From: Amphiura filiformis
Lineage: Eukaryota; Echinodermata; Ophiuroidea; Amphilepidida; Amphiuridae
Assembly: GCF_039555335.1 (NCBI RefSeq)
Contig: NC_092647.1
Location: forward strand, 10,630,313-10,694,312
DNA length: 64,000 nt
Direction: 5' to 3'
Made by a program: the position numbers and the translations under genes
The notes under the pieces: generated by a model
Seen by the model: the letters and a program-made list of their open reading frames with translations, nothing else
Databases searched by the model: none
What the model was told of the DNA's origin: nothing
Shown here: one piece after another, positions 34,650-46,985 of the stretch
Layout: each line of letters starts with the position of its first letter
Position numbering within the stretch: position 1 is the stretch's first letter

Positions 34650-37390
34650 AGCCTGCGTACCATGGTCGTGAATTGTCAAGGTCTAAGATCAACGAAAGCA
34701 GCTTTCGCCGCCTGCCTTGAGACCAATAACCCCAACGTGGTTATTGGCACGGAAAGCTGGCTAAACAGTTCTGTTCAAACTTCTGAAGTTTTCCCTCAGA
34801 ACTTCTCTGTTTTTCGTAAAGATAGAGTGAACCAGAGGGGAGGTGGAGTGTTTATTGCCATCAGGGAAGATATTATTGGTATTCATGCAATTGACCTAGA
34901 CAGTGATTGCGAAATCGTTTGGGCCCAGGTTCAGTTGGAAGGCAGCAAATCCATATTATTTGGAGCCTTCTACCGCCACCCAGATGAAAGAAGCCTGGTT
35001 CAGCTAAGGCAGTCTCTATCCAAAATTAATCCAAATAGAGGGACCACAGTGTGCCTCGCAGGGGACTTTAATCTCGGAGATATAAACTAATATACTCTAT
35101 CCCTTAAGCCGGGGTGTAAGAAACCAACCATATCCCGTCAACTTTTGGACATTGTGCAAGATTTTTCCTTTGAATAACTGGTTACAAAACCTACCAGGAA
35201 ACCAAACATCTTGGATCTCTTCATGACCTCCCACCCAACACTTGTCAATCAAAGTGAAGTTATCCCGGGTGTCAGCGATCATCATGGGATCCCTGTTATT
35301 GATATGAAAACATTAAGACCCTCCATACATGAACAGAAAAAAAAAGGAAAATCTTCATGTACAATAAAGCAAATATGACAGAACTCAAACAGGAGCTTAA
35401 GACACTTTGTGAAAATATCATTGAACAAGCCAAATTAGCTAACACCACAATAAATAGCCCGGATAAATAGCCTCTGGACATCCTTTAAAGGAGGGATCCA
35501 CGAGGCAATGGACTCGCACATACCAAGCAAAATGGTTGGTAAGAAACATCACACACCATGGATAAACCAAACAATCAAAAGGTTCCTAAGAAGAAAACAA
35601 AGAGCTTATAATAAAGCAAGGAAGACAAATCTTCCCGAGCATTGGGACAATTTCAAAAAACAAAGGAAATTTGTCCAGAAAGAAACTAAGAAATCATACT
35701 GGGAGTACGTAAAATCACAATGCCTTGAAAATGAAAAATGAAAAAAGAAAACTCGGGCATTGCTGCCCTGAGGAGTGATGGGAGATTAGTCTCGGACAAT
35801 TTTCAAAAAGCAGAAATGCTTAATGCCTAGTTTGAGTCGGTGTTCACCATTGAAAAACCTATGGATGACTCCCACACTTTACCCACCCAATACCCTGATA
35901 TTTCTGAGATCGTGTTTACCACCCCTGGGGTATTAAAACTGCTTAGTGAGATTAAGGTAAACAAAGCCTGTGGTCCAGATGAAATTCCTGGTAAGATTTT
36001 GAAAATGGCACCGGAAGAGCATGCACCCGCCATAACCACCATATTTCAATTTTCATACGACCATGGCTCACCACCAGATGATTGGCTCATGGCAAATATT
36101 TCTCCTATACATAAAAAAGGAGATAAAACCTGCCCGGGCAATTACCGCCCAGTATCACTGACCTCGGTGCAGGGGCGTAGCCAGCTTTCTTGGTCAAGGG
36201 GGGGGGGCAAAATGCTATTTTTGGGGCACAGACGAAAAAATTGCAGTTGCATCATACAATACATAGAGACTGTATGTATTCGAGCTTCCCGAAAAAGGCC
36301 TTATTGGGATGATATGCGCGCGCAGCGCGAAAAAATGGTATTTTACATTATTTTCGCCCATTATCCGGCAAAAAAGGGCTATATTGTTATAATGTGCGCG
36401 CGTAGCGCGAAAAATGTTTGTATTTTACACTATTTTGGCCCTGAATTTTGCTAGAAAAGGGGCTCCTTGCCCTTTTTCTTTTGCTTTTGCCCTTTGATTT
36501 TCTCTTTCATTTTTTGTCAAAGGGCACTTTTTTCTTTCATTTTTTGTCAGGGGGGCACTCTGCGTCTTTTTGCGGACGATTGCGTTGTATATAAAACTAT
36601 AATTACCAAAAAGGACACACACATCCTGCAACAAGATATGGAGTCACTTGAAATGTGGCAAAACACATGGCAAATGGCATTTAATGCCAGCAAATGCTTT
36701 CTGCTACGCATCACTCATATAAAAAACCCAATTATCATAGAGTATTAACTTGGCAAGGAGGTTCTAACTGAAACCCAAAGTCATAGTTACCTAGGTATTG
36801 AAATAACAAGTGATCTAAGGTGGAATGCACACATATACAACATAACAGCAAAGGCTAACCGCCAGGTGGGCTTCATTAGGAGAAACTTCCTATCGTGCCC
36901 TAAAGAATTAAAAGCTCAGGCTTATACAGCCTTGGTCAGACCTCAGCTCGAGTATTCGTCCACAGTTTGGGATCCGCATACAGGAGAACTTAAACAGCAG
37001 CTTGAATCCATCCAAAGAAGAGCTGCAAGGTTTGTTATGAGAGACTACAGAAAAACTAGTAGTCCAACAAGCATGATGTCCGAACTCGAGTTGGGCACTT
37101 TAGAACTCAGACGCAAAGCAGACAGACTCACCCTCATGCACAAAATCACCAGTGGTCAGGCAGCCATTCCGGAGCAAACGTTTCTGCAGCCTGTCAGACG
37201 TCACTCCAGAAATCTCCATACAAAAGCTTTCCAAAGACCAACAGGCAAGAAAGACTGCTGGGTGTACTCGTACTTCCCCAACACAACCAAAGATTGGAAC
37301 CAGCTTCCTCAAACCATAGTCGACATTACAGAAACCAAAGTATTCAAGAAAGAAGTCCTAAAACACCACCAAAACACAGCTCGAAACAAC
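34650..37390 (+). pseudogene. Broken ORF2 (endonuclease, RT fragments, C-terminal region)
   Basis: Readable blocks: 34605-35090, endonuclease with GTESWLN, FGAFYRHP and AGDFNLGDIN; 35097-35340, DIVQDF...SDHHGIPV with a stop; 35508-35741, HHTPWINQTIKRFLRRKQRAYNKA; 35840-36165, NKACGPDEIPGKIL and GNYRPVSLTSV; 36560-36748, LRLFADDCVVYK, in which FADD is the catalytic box, and MAFNASKCFLLRI; and 36866-37393, the C-terminal region (RPQLEYSSTVWDPHTGELK). The RT palm between PVSLTSV and FADD, roughly 110-130 residues in intact relatives, is gone. Non-functional. Confidence 0.85.
36170..36558. mobile_element. hAT-like MITE fragment inside the LINE reverse transcriptase
   Basis: Starts caggggcgtagccagc, as do other 'cagnggcgtagc' elements. 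It is rich in gcgcgcagcgcgaaaaa and ends at gtcaggggggcac, where the LINE frame resumes directly. The right terminal repeat is missing and the LINE lacks the matching interval, so this is a deletion with MITE sequence filling the gap rather than a simple insertion. Confidence 0.6.
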
Positions 37391-37639
37391 TAGCATCTGA
37401 CGTTCTGCGCACAATACCCTTCTCGCCTGGCTTTGTAGAAAGTGTTGGGAAGTATTTAACCAGAACCAGAACCAGAACTAGGTGAATTATTTTGTTTCAG
37501 GCTAAGTATAATGTTAGCTATTTTTAAGTTCATTTCAAGATCAAATGAAAAACGCACATTATTCTGCTGACAGCTTCATCGAAGCAGATGGATAAAAAAC
37601 ATCATCAAGGCTTTGAGAAAGCCAGAAGGTTTCTGATAA

Positions 37640-37799
37640 GGATAATGAACTGAGTGCAATGCATTCGTCAAGATAATCGCACGCGCCGTGGAGTTATTGC
37701 ATTTAGCTCGAGAGCCGATAGGCTCGAGAGCTAAATGCAATAACTCCATGGCAAGTGCAATTATCTTGACGAATGCATTTGCATGAGTACATTATCCGT
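37640..37799. repeat. Near-perfect hairpin, 59-bp core arms and 4-nt loop
   Basis: The core arms 37658-37716 and 37721-37779 surround the loop gata. The stem next to the loop is ggctcgagagctaaatgcaa. Only a few mismatches are seen by eye. Weaker pairing extends to about 37640 and 37799 (ggataatg). Could be a snapback MITE or a hairpin RNA precursor. No TSD is evident. Confidence 0.75.
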
Positions 37800-38386
37800 C
37801 ATACACTTTGAGTGTATTAAAACAATAGGCAAAATTTAATTGCTGCATTCATTATATTAGTGTAAATATTAGGGAAAATATCTTACGTTTTAAAAACACC
37901 GTCAGGTCATTGACCAGCTAGGTAGCGTTTAACTGGTAAAGAAAATCAATCCCTGTATAAGTTAGCTATCAATGGTATCGATTGCGCCATACGTCATACT
38001 TTAGTAACTTATTCACGCATGGTTTGTAACCAATTGACTTTATGTTGTGATCATTTAATATCGTGGTTTCGAACACAGAGAGCACTGAACCAGTTCACCT
38101 GGAAACGATCGATTTAGATGTCCGACTAGTACTACATGTACGGTGAATTGAGATGAGAGAAAAAACATATCAATATCAACTGGACTTTATAGCTCTATAA
38201 TTTGAATTTTAAAATCTACTTATATTAAAACACACGACATTGGGATTTTACAATTTGTTCAGTATTATAAAGCATGATATATTATGCGCTAGTGTGTGTT
38301 TCCCGGGCCCGGCCATGTTATTTTACTTAATAGAAGCTCCATTATTCTCATTTGATGTTTGATTTATTTGAGGTCATTAATCATAA

Positions 38387-38878
38387 GGGTGGTGCAATAA
38401 TTATGTGTACCCAGGGTGGTGAATTCTCAAAATGGTCTGCCAAAATCGCTCCCCCTGGCCGTCCCAAAAATCTTTGCCCCCCATTTTGACGTGCCAAAAA
38501 CCTTTGCCCCCCCTTTTGATGTGCCAAAAAATCTTTGCCCCCCCCCTTACACAGCAAGATTTTTGGGAACCTGAATTTTTAAAAAACCTTAAATTGTCTT
38601 ATCATATAATGCGAGCGCAGCGAGCAGGAAATTTTGCATATTTGAACGTGTTCCAAGCGTTTTCCTACGCCTTTTTAGGGCGTAATATAGAAACGGTGCC
38701 CAAAATATCTGTGCCAAAAATCACTTGCCTCCCTCCTTTCGACCTGCCAAAAATTGCTTGCCCCCCCCATTTCGAACGTGCCAAAAAAGCTTGCTTTGCC
38801 CCCTTTTGGCCTGCCAAAAAATCTTTGCCCCTCTATAATTCACCATCCAGGTGGTACACATAAATATTGCACCACCCC
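38387..38878. mobile_element. Harbinger-like MITE, family H2 copy 2
   Basis: The ends gggtggtgcaataattatg and ataaatattgcaccacccc are flanked by TAA (38384-38386 and 38879-38881). The interior resembles 13809-14288 inverted (gcgagcgcagcgagcagga, gttttcctacgcctttttag). The open frame 38432-38863 is repeat-derived. Confidence 0.75.
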
Positions 38879-39339
38879 TAATTTATGACAATGATATTTG
38901 CAAAATAGAACACCGTTTGTAACTATACCATTTTAACACCACAGAATGTATATTCGTACCTTTTTGATGGTATATAATATTGAACAGACAATTATATAGT
39001 TATGTGACCTCTGTGTCGAAAGCGCCACCTAACTCTACTATATAGTATATAATATACGAAAGTAGTATTTCTAGTATTTGAGCGTGCACGTATTATCTAG
39101 AATCTATTGTTTAGCGTGCGGGTTTTAGATAATGCATTGTTTAGCGTGCAGGTTTATATAATTTGGGCTATGAAGGGTAGTTCGCGAAAACAATGCACGG
39201 GAGAAGAATACATAACGATGAATAGAAACGGGCACTAGAAGTGTATGGCGAAATATTTACAGTCCGCAGCAAAACGCAAGTTTTTCATATGGTCCTGACA
39301 AATGAACCCAAATATAGCTGATTATTAACAGACCTGATG

Positions 39340-40660
39340 AACCTCTTTATTGTTGTTATGTTAGTCATAATCATGTACGATTTTTGGAACATTGTTATTT
39401 CAAAGACTTTCAAAAAAGAACAAAGAGTTCAATTGAATTCATTTAATTGTACATATTGCCCAGATAGAGGCAAGCATTATTAATCATGACAGATTTTTAA
39501 ACAGAAAATGAATTTTGCTTTCGTTTTTGTACATATTGCCTATACTAGAGAAAGACATGTAACTAGGTTTTTTCTTATATAGCAACATATCATATACGAT
39601 AATGTGTACCATAATCATGATAATGTGATGTGATAATAATTAAAGTCGCAAGTTCATTGTTTTTAGCTTAGTGTAATATAATCTTGTATTATCATGATTA
39701 TGTTAGTCATAATCATGTAGGTTTTTTTAACATAATTATATCAAAGACTTTCACAAAAGAACAGAATCAATTTTTTTTACATAATTGCCCTAATAGGGGC
39801 AAGTATTAATCATTACTATGTGATGATCATATTGGAGGCGCATTTCCTTTGTTTTAGGTTTACTATAATCTTCTATTGTTCTAAAGTTCTCATAATCATG
39901 TACGCTTTCAGAATAATATTTTAAAGACTTTCAAGAATGAAACGAACATATGAAAGGTATTTGCTTTTGTATTGTACATATTGCTCTAATAGAGAAAATG
40001 TGTATGTTTTTGTTTGATTTCCGCACATTAATGGGGGAATTTAATTGTAATAATGATAATGTAATTGCATGATCAGGCCAAAAGATTTTTGTCTTAGAAG
40101 ATGGCCATTAACATTTACTTTTCAAATTTTCTATTCTTTTTCTTTTAGCTTTGTTATCGATTTTATGAGGCCCATTTCCTTTGTTTTAGGCTACTATAAT
40201 CTTATTGTTCTCGTAATCATGTACGTTTTGAGCATAATATAAGAAACAAACATTTTAAACTTATATTGCTCTGATTATGCTGATAGAAAAAGATATGTTA
40301 AGGTGTTTTTGTTATTCTTATATCAACGCATAATTTTATTGTAATACTGATAATGTGATTGCATGATAAGATCAAAAAAGATGTGTCTCAGAAGATGCGA
40401 TGAGCATTTAAGTTTAAAAGTTTCATTCTTCGTTTTCTTTCTTTCTTTCTTTTGTCTTCGTTTTTATTAGCCATTAGAAAAGAAATTCGCCCACGAATCT
40501 GGAAATAAGTGACCCAGAAATGCACAAAAAAGGTTTTTTCAACTTAACAAAAATCGCATACCGTTTGGGGTATTTTTTTATAATTTACTTGTGAGACGAA
40601 ACTCTTGTATTGTTCTTATATTAGTCATAATCATTTTTAGTATTATATCAACAACTTTCA
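39340..40660. repeat. Family R ~330-bp repeat units, block 3
   Basis: tgtacatattgc recurs near 39459, 39527 and 39975, with diverged copies near 39780 and 40265. Between them are aaagtcgcaagttcattg, gttagtcataatcatgta and caaagactttcaaaaaag. The later part (gcatgataagatcaaaaaag, tcagaagatgcg) also matches 56455-56490. Confidence 0.65.
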
Positions 40661-41398
40661 AATGTAAACACAATGTTTAAATTAAATGTCATTGTAACTT
40701 CATCTAGTGCTGATTGTGCTGGAGCGTTAAATGCTATTAATGAAAGTGCACCGTTAGTTTCCGATTGAACATCTAACATTACGTTTCACTACCAGAAGAG
40801 AAATGATCAAAAAAATTGAATAGCATTTTCAAACCAAAAAAATAATGATGTTTTTCAACAGATGTTTTCATACATTTTGTTTTATAGACAATATGAAATC
40901 AATGAATCCTATGAAAATCGATCTATAAATTTATAAAACTTCATATCTACCCTACATTTGATGACACATATTTGTGATTTGAGGTATATTTTGCCTTTTT
41001 ATGCCTACTTTTGCAAGTTTCTAATTAACACTATAACTACGGAATACAGCACCCTTCATCAGCACCGATGGAGTATCGATATGGGCAAGGTGACATCAAG
41101 TTCCCTTCCCTCAATATTGGGACAAAATTGACGAATATTTGTGATTTGCATATTCCTTTCGGTCTGTATTAGACTCAAAATTAACCCCATCTTGGCCCAT
41201 TCAGCATTAAAATGCAAAATTATCACTCCCCCATCGTACCTTATGCCATAATTATAACCCTAGTACCAATACAGATATACTCTCAAACCATCATCAGAGA
41301 AGAAGTCGATTGATCAATAAATTATAAAATAAAATGCTTTCAAGAGGCTGGAGGGCAGTTTAGAAGTTTACATATATAGTATGCACTCAATGTTCTGA
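40660..41398. other. Non-coding stretch, part of the duplicated unit
   Basis: No gene was seen. agtgctgattgtgctggagcg near 40711 matches tagtgctgatagtgctggag near 56910. The acatt-acgtttc...gagaaatgatcaaaa sequence near 40780-40815 matches 1940-1975. Confidence 0.45.
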
Positions 41399-42196
41399 AC
41401 ATGATGCAGTCATGTCTACAATAGAATTCCCCGCGACCTTTGCAGGACTTAAACCCCATTAAAAGCTATTAAACCAAGAAAACACTCATTGAAAACAGCT
41501 CAACTGATTAAATCAGATCTTCTCTGGTTGTGCACATGTGTCTGTTTTATATGTGCGGTATCGCAATGAGCTGGTATGATAGCTTCAGTTGGGTAACCGA
41601 TTATAAAGGAAACGCAAGGAAACAATGGTATGTGGACCTTTGTTCACGAAATGAGACAATGCCCTGCTTTTTGTTAACCAGCATTCTTGAAAATGAGGAA
41701 CATAATGATTGTTGACTTAACACGGTTTGGAAATAATTTCTTCATATTTTTTGGTGTTATCTGTCGTTTACATATCCTTCCTAAAACACCAAAGTACGAA
41801 TATTTCCAAACATCTAAATTAGCTAAAAATTTAGGACATGTTACAAAACTATATTTTCTAGAATTTTAGAAGAGTACTTTTAATATTGGCCGGTTATTTT
41901 TCACACAGCGACGTTAACTAGGCAATGTACTATTACCTATGACATACACTAAAACACCAAAGTACGCATATTTCCAAACATCTAAATTAGCTAAAAATTT
42001 AGGACATGACTTGTTACAAAACTATATTTTCTAGAATTTTAGAAGAGTACTTTTAATATCGGCCGGTTATTTTTCACACAGCGACGTTAACTAGGCAAAT
42101 CCCCATACTTCTAACGTACGCTATTTGTAGAGGTCACGTGTCAATGGCAAGAGCACTGTGTATTGTGTATAGGAAAACGGACAGTAACTGCAGTAT
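41399..42196. repeat. Duplicated segment, copy 2 (with a local 168-bp duplication)
   Basis: A close direct copy of 3478-4330, from catgatgcagtcatgtctac to aacggacagtaactgcag. Inside, ctaaaacaccaaagtacg starts at 41781 and again at 41949, so a 168-bp piece is tandemly duplicated. Copy 1 shows an older, more diverged version of the same doubling (about 3853 and 4093). The frames 41530-41715 and 41687-41869 lie in it without recognisable domains. Confidence 0.8.
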
Positions 42197-42554
42197 GACA
42201 CAAAAGTGCAACTTTTGATTTCGTTTCTTTTTTAGATCACCGTTTCTTTATTTTTCTCAAACAATTTCAACAAATTAGGAATAATTTCAATAATGACAAT
42301 GAGGAATGGAAATCACTATATTTCCCATCATGGTTAGGGCCCTCAAATAAATAGGAATCTATTCTTTATGCAAATCACAATTTATTGCTTTAAATGTCAT
42401 TGGTTCTACTTGGCATTGTGTACAAAGTTTATCATTAATGTAATCGGTAATGATTGGTTTTGATCGTAGGCAAATACCTATTGTTAATTATGTAGGTTGC
42501 ATTTGTGAATGTCATCTTGACTTGTATCTACTAGACTAGTCAAATTAAATAATT

Positions 42555-43450
42555 ACCCACCTCTAATTGCAACAGAATCCATTTTACATGCCTCTATCTC
42601 CCAAAAGCTCACACAAAAACAAAAGTCCCCTGAAATCCAAGTTGTGGAACAGTGCCTAATTTGCATAAATGCAAAATGGCCGATTATGCAGGGGTGATAT
42701 TTCAAATTTGGTTAAATCTTGCTAAAAAACCATATCAATGTATTGCTCTCGTCATAAGGATTCAGAAAAAAGTTTGACCTATCTCCGATGTATATTTATT
42801 GAGTTATAGGGAAAAAGGTCAAATGTCAATATTTGGACTCCGCAGGGGGGCCAAAAATCGAAAATTATCTGATTTTGATCAAAATGTTCTCATATTGTTC
42901 CGCTTGCAAAAGCATTTAATAAAAAGAATAGTTTGCCATATCTCAGGTGGTTTGTTACCTTGGTAACATGGCAAGGAAGATCAAATCCCATTGAGCCGTG
43001 TTGACCTTGACCTATTTTGTGGTGTTACCTATGTAACAAAACATCCAAAACAATGCAACTTTTATCATTTTGATTTATTTTTGCCAAAGGAACAACAAGA
43101 GATCAGTTGGATTAAAATTGGACTGTCTTTCAATAATATTGGAATCGCCCGTGGGCCCACAATTTGACCTTTGACCTTTTTGCCAATAACACAAGAACTA
43201 TATGTTCGGATTCTGGTCAAACTATGCTTTTTCTAAATCCTTATGATGATAGCAATACATTGGTATGGTTGGTTGTTAACAAGATTTGACTAACTTTGAA
43301 ATTTCACCCCTGCATAAGCGGCCATTTTAGATTTATGCAAATTAGGCACTGTTCCACTGCTTGGATTTTTGGGGACTTTTGATGTGTTATTAAATATGCT
43401 TTTCTGAAATGAAAGGTGATGAAATGGATTCTGTTGCAATTAGTGGTGGT
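42555..43450. mobile_element. Large foldback element (~895 bp)
   Basis: The left arm ctaattgcaacagaatcca is mirrored by tggattctgttgcaattag at the right. Pairing continues through gtggaacagtgcctaatttg and caaattaggcactgttccac, gcaggggtgatatttcaa, and the aatacattggtatgg region. The centre is gacctatttt-rich. No coding sequence. Superfamily unknown. Confidence 0.7.
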
Positions 43451-43927
43451 CATTTTTTCGGGGATGATTAATGAAATGATAAAATGAAAGTAAATGGGCG
43501 AGTCTGATTCCAGTTCTAACCATTTTAACTATATATATATAGGAAATGAGTAATGGAAACTTAATACTTGCATTTATATTTCCATAGGTCTTGCTGTTCA
43601 TGTGTAATGCCAATAATGCATCAAAACAAAAGTTTTTGGTACCCCCCCCCCCAAGCATGTCCAGAAAAGTATCATGCACATATGGGTCGGTGGGTGCTAA
43701 TTTAATCAAGTACGCTACGTAGAAATTCACTGACTGTTCATATAGCCACCAAAATCTTCTCTACCAACATTTGTGATCCGATCATGCAATATTTGATCAT
43801 GCAAAGATGATTGCAGTATGGTTTCTTCATTTCCTGTTTCACTTTTATAATGGTTGTGAAATTCACCCAATAACCTTATCATAGATCCCCCATTGATCAC
43901 CACAATGCTTTTGGATCATGTACATTA

Positions 43928-44228
43928 GGGGCTGTGCAATAATTATTTGTGTCTGCCAAGTGGTCTGCCCCCTCCCCATTTGAAACACCAAACACAATTG
44001 CCCTCCTCCTTTTACACATGAAAGATTTTGGGGAACCCAAATTTAAAACCTTATATAATGCGAGCGTAGCTAGCAGTAAATATTGCATATTTGAACGTGT
44101 TCCTAACGTTTGCCCCCCCCCCTTTCGAACTGCTAAAAATGTTTGCCCACCCCCGTTTTGGCATGCCAAAACTCTTTGCCCCCCCCCCCATAACCACCCC
44201 GGGGTACACTTAATTATTGTTCCACCCC
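43928..44228. mobile_element. Harbinger-like MITE, family H2 copy 3 (301 bp)
   Basis: The ends ggggctgtgcaataattatt and ttaattattgttccacccc are flanked by TTA on both sides (43925-43927 and 44229-44231). It is internally deleted compared with the ~480-bp copies. Confidence 0.7.
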
Positions 44229-44899
44229 TTATTAGATGTTGACTCTAATTATGTACCTTGGTTATTATACATTTGTTTGTTTGGTAAGCATATGCTTAGG
44301 GGCTCGAATTCGAATACCCTCCACCCCCCCCCATAATTCCTGGTGATGTGAAAAATATCATCATACACCAGGAAAATAGGTGTTTTTGACGTATTTTTGC
44401 AGACTTTTCTGACTCCCAGGGGAACCTTCTCGGGCACCCCACAATGGGTCATAAACAATTGTTCATTTTGCAGCCCCCCTGTTGAAAATCTTTCCACTAG
44501 TAAGGATCATTTATATACAAGAAAATATATGTATATCATGCAATAGATCAGATCTCCGGGGTTCAGACATATTACGGGGTCTGAACTATTCTAGATCTAT
44601 TCGGTCACATGACTCAGCTATTACAAATGCCGCACTTTGACCCACTTCTTTGTAATGGCCTCTACTCGGGGAATTACCTTGTAGTCGACATTCCCTTCAT
44701 AAAGGGTTTTTTATTGACTATATACATCCAGTAAAGACTATTTCCCCATCGTCTGGTGACATGTAATACATGTAGCTTTGGAGAGTATCATAAGCATATA
44801 TAGCCTTTTCGAATTCGATTGGCATTTTCAAAATTCCTTCAAGACAGCCGGTAAGCATTTATTTAATTATTACAAATAAAAAAAGCTAAATGTGTTATT

Positions 44900-45167
44900 C
44901 AGGCCCGTACGCAGGATTTTTTTTTTTTTGGGGTGGTGCTGATTTTGAAAAAGTGGACTTTTTTCCAGGGGGGTGCAATTTTGTGAAAAGTGGACTTTCT
45001 TCCCAAAATTTGGACATTTTTTGACCAAAAAAGCGTAAAAAAACTGATTTTTTGGGTTTTTTTTTCAACTCGCAAATTGTAATTTTTGGGACTTTTTGTA
45101 TACTTTTGCCAATTTGGCAATTTGTGCGACTGCAATCCCACCCGCTCCCCCCCTGCGTACCGGCCTG
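44900..45167. mobile_element. hAT-like MITE with perfect 8-bp duplication, copy 1
   Basis: The ends caggcccgtacgcagga and ccccctgcgtaccggcctg are flanked by a perfect gtgttatt on each side (44892-44899 and 45168-45175). An 8-bp target duplication is the hAT signature. A second copy lies at 51191-51441. Confidence 0.85.
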
Positions 45168-45175
45168 GTGTTATT

Positions 45176-46130
45176 ATACGAAATGTATATTTTGTTACTG
45201 AGGATCTTTTCTTTGACACGCCATTTAATAAGTAGAAGGGATACCACGGCGTGCACGACTTTCACGGGTATAATATGTGAGAGGACACTACGAATGAGCC
45301 GTAAACTCGGCAAATTGTATTCTGAGATACAGTGCAAAATATGCGTGAATTTCGTATTCATAGGTGTCTCAATTAGGCGCGACATGTTTCTCATTTGATA
45401 TTGTTTAAACCAATCAATAATCCTATTGCTGAAGAGGATAATAATCTTCTACATTATAGAATCATTAAATAGCTCTAGTCTGTGTAGTCTGTGTTTGCTT
45501 TGGCTAAATCCTGTTTAAGTGGTGGGTTACAATTGCATTGTATTTGTCTAGGTATGTATAACCAACAATAACAATGAGAGGACATTCCTGAACCTCGTTG
45601 ACTTGTATTGGGGATGAATTTAAAATCACCGCCAATTATGACTTTATTACCAACAATGTGGAAAAAGAGACACACGTAGAACCGAAAAAAGGTACTATTC
45701 TATTGAAGAAGCAGTGTTCAACAAACCATAACCTCGCTTCTGGATATCGTTTGAAGTCAAATGATATACAATTTTAAAGCTTATGATATATATTTTCTAA
45801 ACACGAAATAAAACAAAATTAAACCGTGGGCCAACTTTACGACTGATTCGTAGTGTACAGTCACATATTTTCTGTGCATTGCATATTGACAATATCGATG
45901 CGCAGTTTCTGTGCAGTGCCTATTGCCAATCATCAAGTGCAACCAATCATTTTACATTCACAATACAACTTCAATTCTCAACCAAAGTTTAATTGGGTAT
46001 TTCTCTGAAAAGGTGTACTATTGGAAGATAGGCAAATATGAATTTGAAAATGATTATAAAATGTTTCCTTTACATATCTGTAAGGATGTAAGTCTCTAGT
46101 GCATGAAAACAATATTTGGCGCAATATTTA
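45176..46130. other. Non-coding stretch, nothing recognised
   Basis: Open frames at 45475-45675 and 45911-46099 show no domain or splice support. Confidence 0.35.
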
Positions 46131-46139
46131 GGGCGCCCT

Positions 46140-46985
46140 CTATATTATAGAGGGCGTAATCTGCAGGTTGTGCCAGGTGAGCATCATCTCCGTCACATTT
46201 AGGCCAAAAAGGAAAAAGGACAAAAAATTGTTAAAACTCTTAATTATGAGTTTTATGGATAACTTGTAGTTGCTTGATTCATGTTTGGTTTTTTCATTTA
46301 AAAAAAATACGATTTTGTACTTTCGTCATTTAGTTGGGACAATGAGAGGCAGGCTGTACGGAAAATGTCATGTCTGTTAGTATTTTTTTATACAAACTTA
46401 AGTATATTCATAATTTTGCTTGAAATAACTAAATAAATTTCTATTGACATAGTTAACACATACAATATCAATTACATTTCCAAATAGTAAATTCCATGTT
46501 GTCTGGGTCAAAGGTCAAATAAAGGTCAACAACAATTGTGATGGAGATGACAATGCTGTGATGGAGATGATAGTGATGTGACGGAGATGAGATTTCAGTA
46601 ATGCTTTCACACTACTTGAAAATGAAATTCATACAGTTGAGAAGGTTTAGAATTGGTAAGCATTTTCTGATAAACTAAACTGGACTTCGCTGTATCTCAA
46701 GATCCGGTGATGTGATGGAGATGATGGTGATATGACGGAGATGATATTTCTACACAAATTCCTATAGAGAATCATCTCCGCCACGGCAAATTGTGACGCC
46801 AACTGATGTAGCGGAGATGATGGCTCAGACATTGCTTACGATTAATAGCAGGGTTAAGCTTACCCACGTGTTACATATCACCACAACAGCTTGTGGGACA
46901 TATTCAAACATCATTATTTTCCGGAAAAATTCAACAATAAGACTTATATCAAATTGATCATAAACGTTTGGAGATGATGTTGAAT
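46140..46985. repeat. Scattered inverted ggagatgat / atcatctcc motifs
   Basis: atcatctccgtcacat (46182), gatggagatgacaatg (46541), gacggagatgagat (46580), gatggagatgatggtgat (46714), gacggagatgatat (46735), atcatctccgccac (46769), agcggagatgatggc (46811) and ggagatgatgttg (46971). The motif appears in both orientations at irregular spacing within ~830 bp. Not a simple tandem repeat. Nothing coding was recognised. Confidence 0.5.

Larger units (their letters stand above)
34625..37482 (+). mobile_element. Non-LTR retrotransposon on + strand, 5'-truncated and interrupted
   Basis: From an endonuclease start (MVVNCQGLRSTKAAF) to a (ccagaa)n tail at 37460-37480. ORF1 is missing. The family-R repeat on either side shows this is an insertion into it. 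Stops break the endonuclease and pre-RT region. The central reverse transcriptase is replaced by MITE sequence. The blocks resemble LINE ORF2 proteins of the Jockey/CR1/L2 group. Confidence 0.85.
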
